Source of the DNA: Gemmatimonadaceae bacterium
GTDB lineage: Bacteria > Gemmatimonadota > Gemmatimonadetes > Gemmatimonadales > Gemmatimonadaceae
Assembly: GCA_013816695.1 (NCBI GenBank)
Contig: JACDDZ010000124.1
Span: forward strand, 1-5,546
Direction of reading: 5' to 3'
DNA: 5,546 bases
Under the pieces are notes generated by a model. That model saw only the letters and a list, made by a program, of their open reading frames with translations, searched no databases and was not told the origin of the DNA. Every line of letters starts with the position of its first letter. The first letter of the stretch is position 1. Positions 5,474 through 5,546 of this stretch are shown piece by piece. A program made the translations under genes and the position numbers.

Positions 5474-5546
5474 GTGTTCACTGTTGAGCAGGCGAACAAA
5501 ATGCTCCCGCTTGTGCGACGGATCGTCGAAGACGCCGTTCGCGATT
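5474..5546 (+). CDS. DUF2203 family protein, N-terminal part only
   Basis: From a GTG at 5474 the frame is open to the window end, giving 24 residues: FTVEQANKMLPLVRRI and onward. The F-T-x-E-x-A-N-x-x-L-P-L-(V/L)-R pattern is the characteristic start of DUF2203 proteins, small bacterial proteins of unknown function. No ATG lies nearby in frame; GTG is the only ordinary start between the upstream in-frame TGA (5438) and the conserved motif, with a CTG at 5462 as a less likely choice. The Shine-Dalgarno signal is weak (AGAAAG, 5455-5460). The eight-base gap after the thioesterase stop implies one operon. Confidence 0.75.
   Translation, partial: MFTVEQANKMLPLVRRIVEDAVRD

Noticed and set aside
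1..5546. CRISPR array, tRNA, mobile element or toxin-antitoxin pair
   Set aside because: No regularly spaced repeats, cloverleaf sequences, transposase motifs or paired small genes were seen on either strand.

Overview
The window holds five complete genes and two genes cut by its edges. It looks like a chromosomal piece of a moderately GC-rich Gram-negative (diderm) bacterium. A Tat-exported ferritin-like lipoprotein, a DUF4015-type lipoprotein, a thioesterase followed by a DUF2203 protein, and GTG starts next to weak Shine-Dalgarno sites would all suit Gemmatimonadota or a related soil phylum. That placement is inference from gene content and style, not from a marker gene. I see no tRNA, rRNA, CRISPR array, insertion sequence or phage gene. 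The longest stretch without a gene is 251 bases (800-1050).

Layout. (1) Bases 1-799, minus strand: a Tat-signal ferritin-like protein (41-799), followed 12 bases after its stop by the start of another minus-strand gene that leaves the window at base 1. (2) Bases 800-1050: a divergent control region with two inverted repeats and a G-rich direct repeat. (3) Bases 1051-1983, plus strand: a GntR-type regulator with an unusual C-terminal domain. (4) Bases 1984-1996: a very short convergent junction with a perfect 16-bp palindrome that covers the mgtE stop codon. (5) Bases 1997-4873, minus strand: a tight three-gene unit transcribed as DUF4015 putative glycoside hydrolase lipoprotein, then a CopZ-like HMA protein, then the MgtE magnesium channel. 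The last two overlap by 4 bases (GTGA). (6) Bases 4874-4961: an 88-bp divergent promoter region. (7) Base 4962 to the end, plus strand: a hotdog-fold acyl-CoA thioesterase, then the start of a DUF2203 protein 8 bases downstream.

How the genes may work together. The GntR regulator faces the ferritin-like gene across a repeat-rich region, so it may control that gene, itself, or both. The HMA-mgtE pair is coupled in translation, which puts a soft-metal binding protein and a Mg2+ channel under one expression unit. No heavy-metal P-type ATPase is nearby. The thioesterase gene appears to start at or next to its own transcription start (leaderless). I did not find a clear new multi-gene system. The best leads are the HMA-mgtE coupling, the effector domain of the GntR protein, and the palindrome at the convergent junction.
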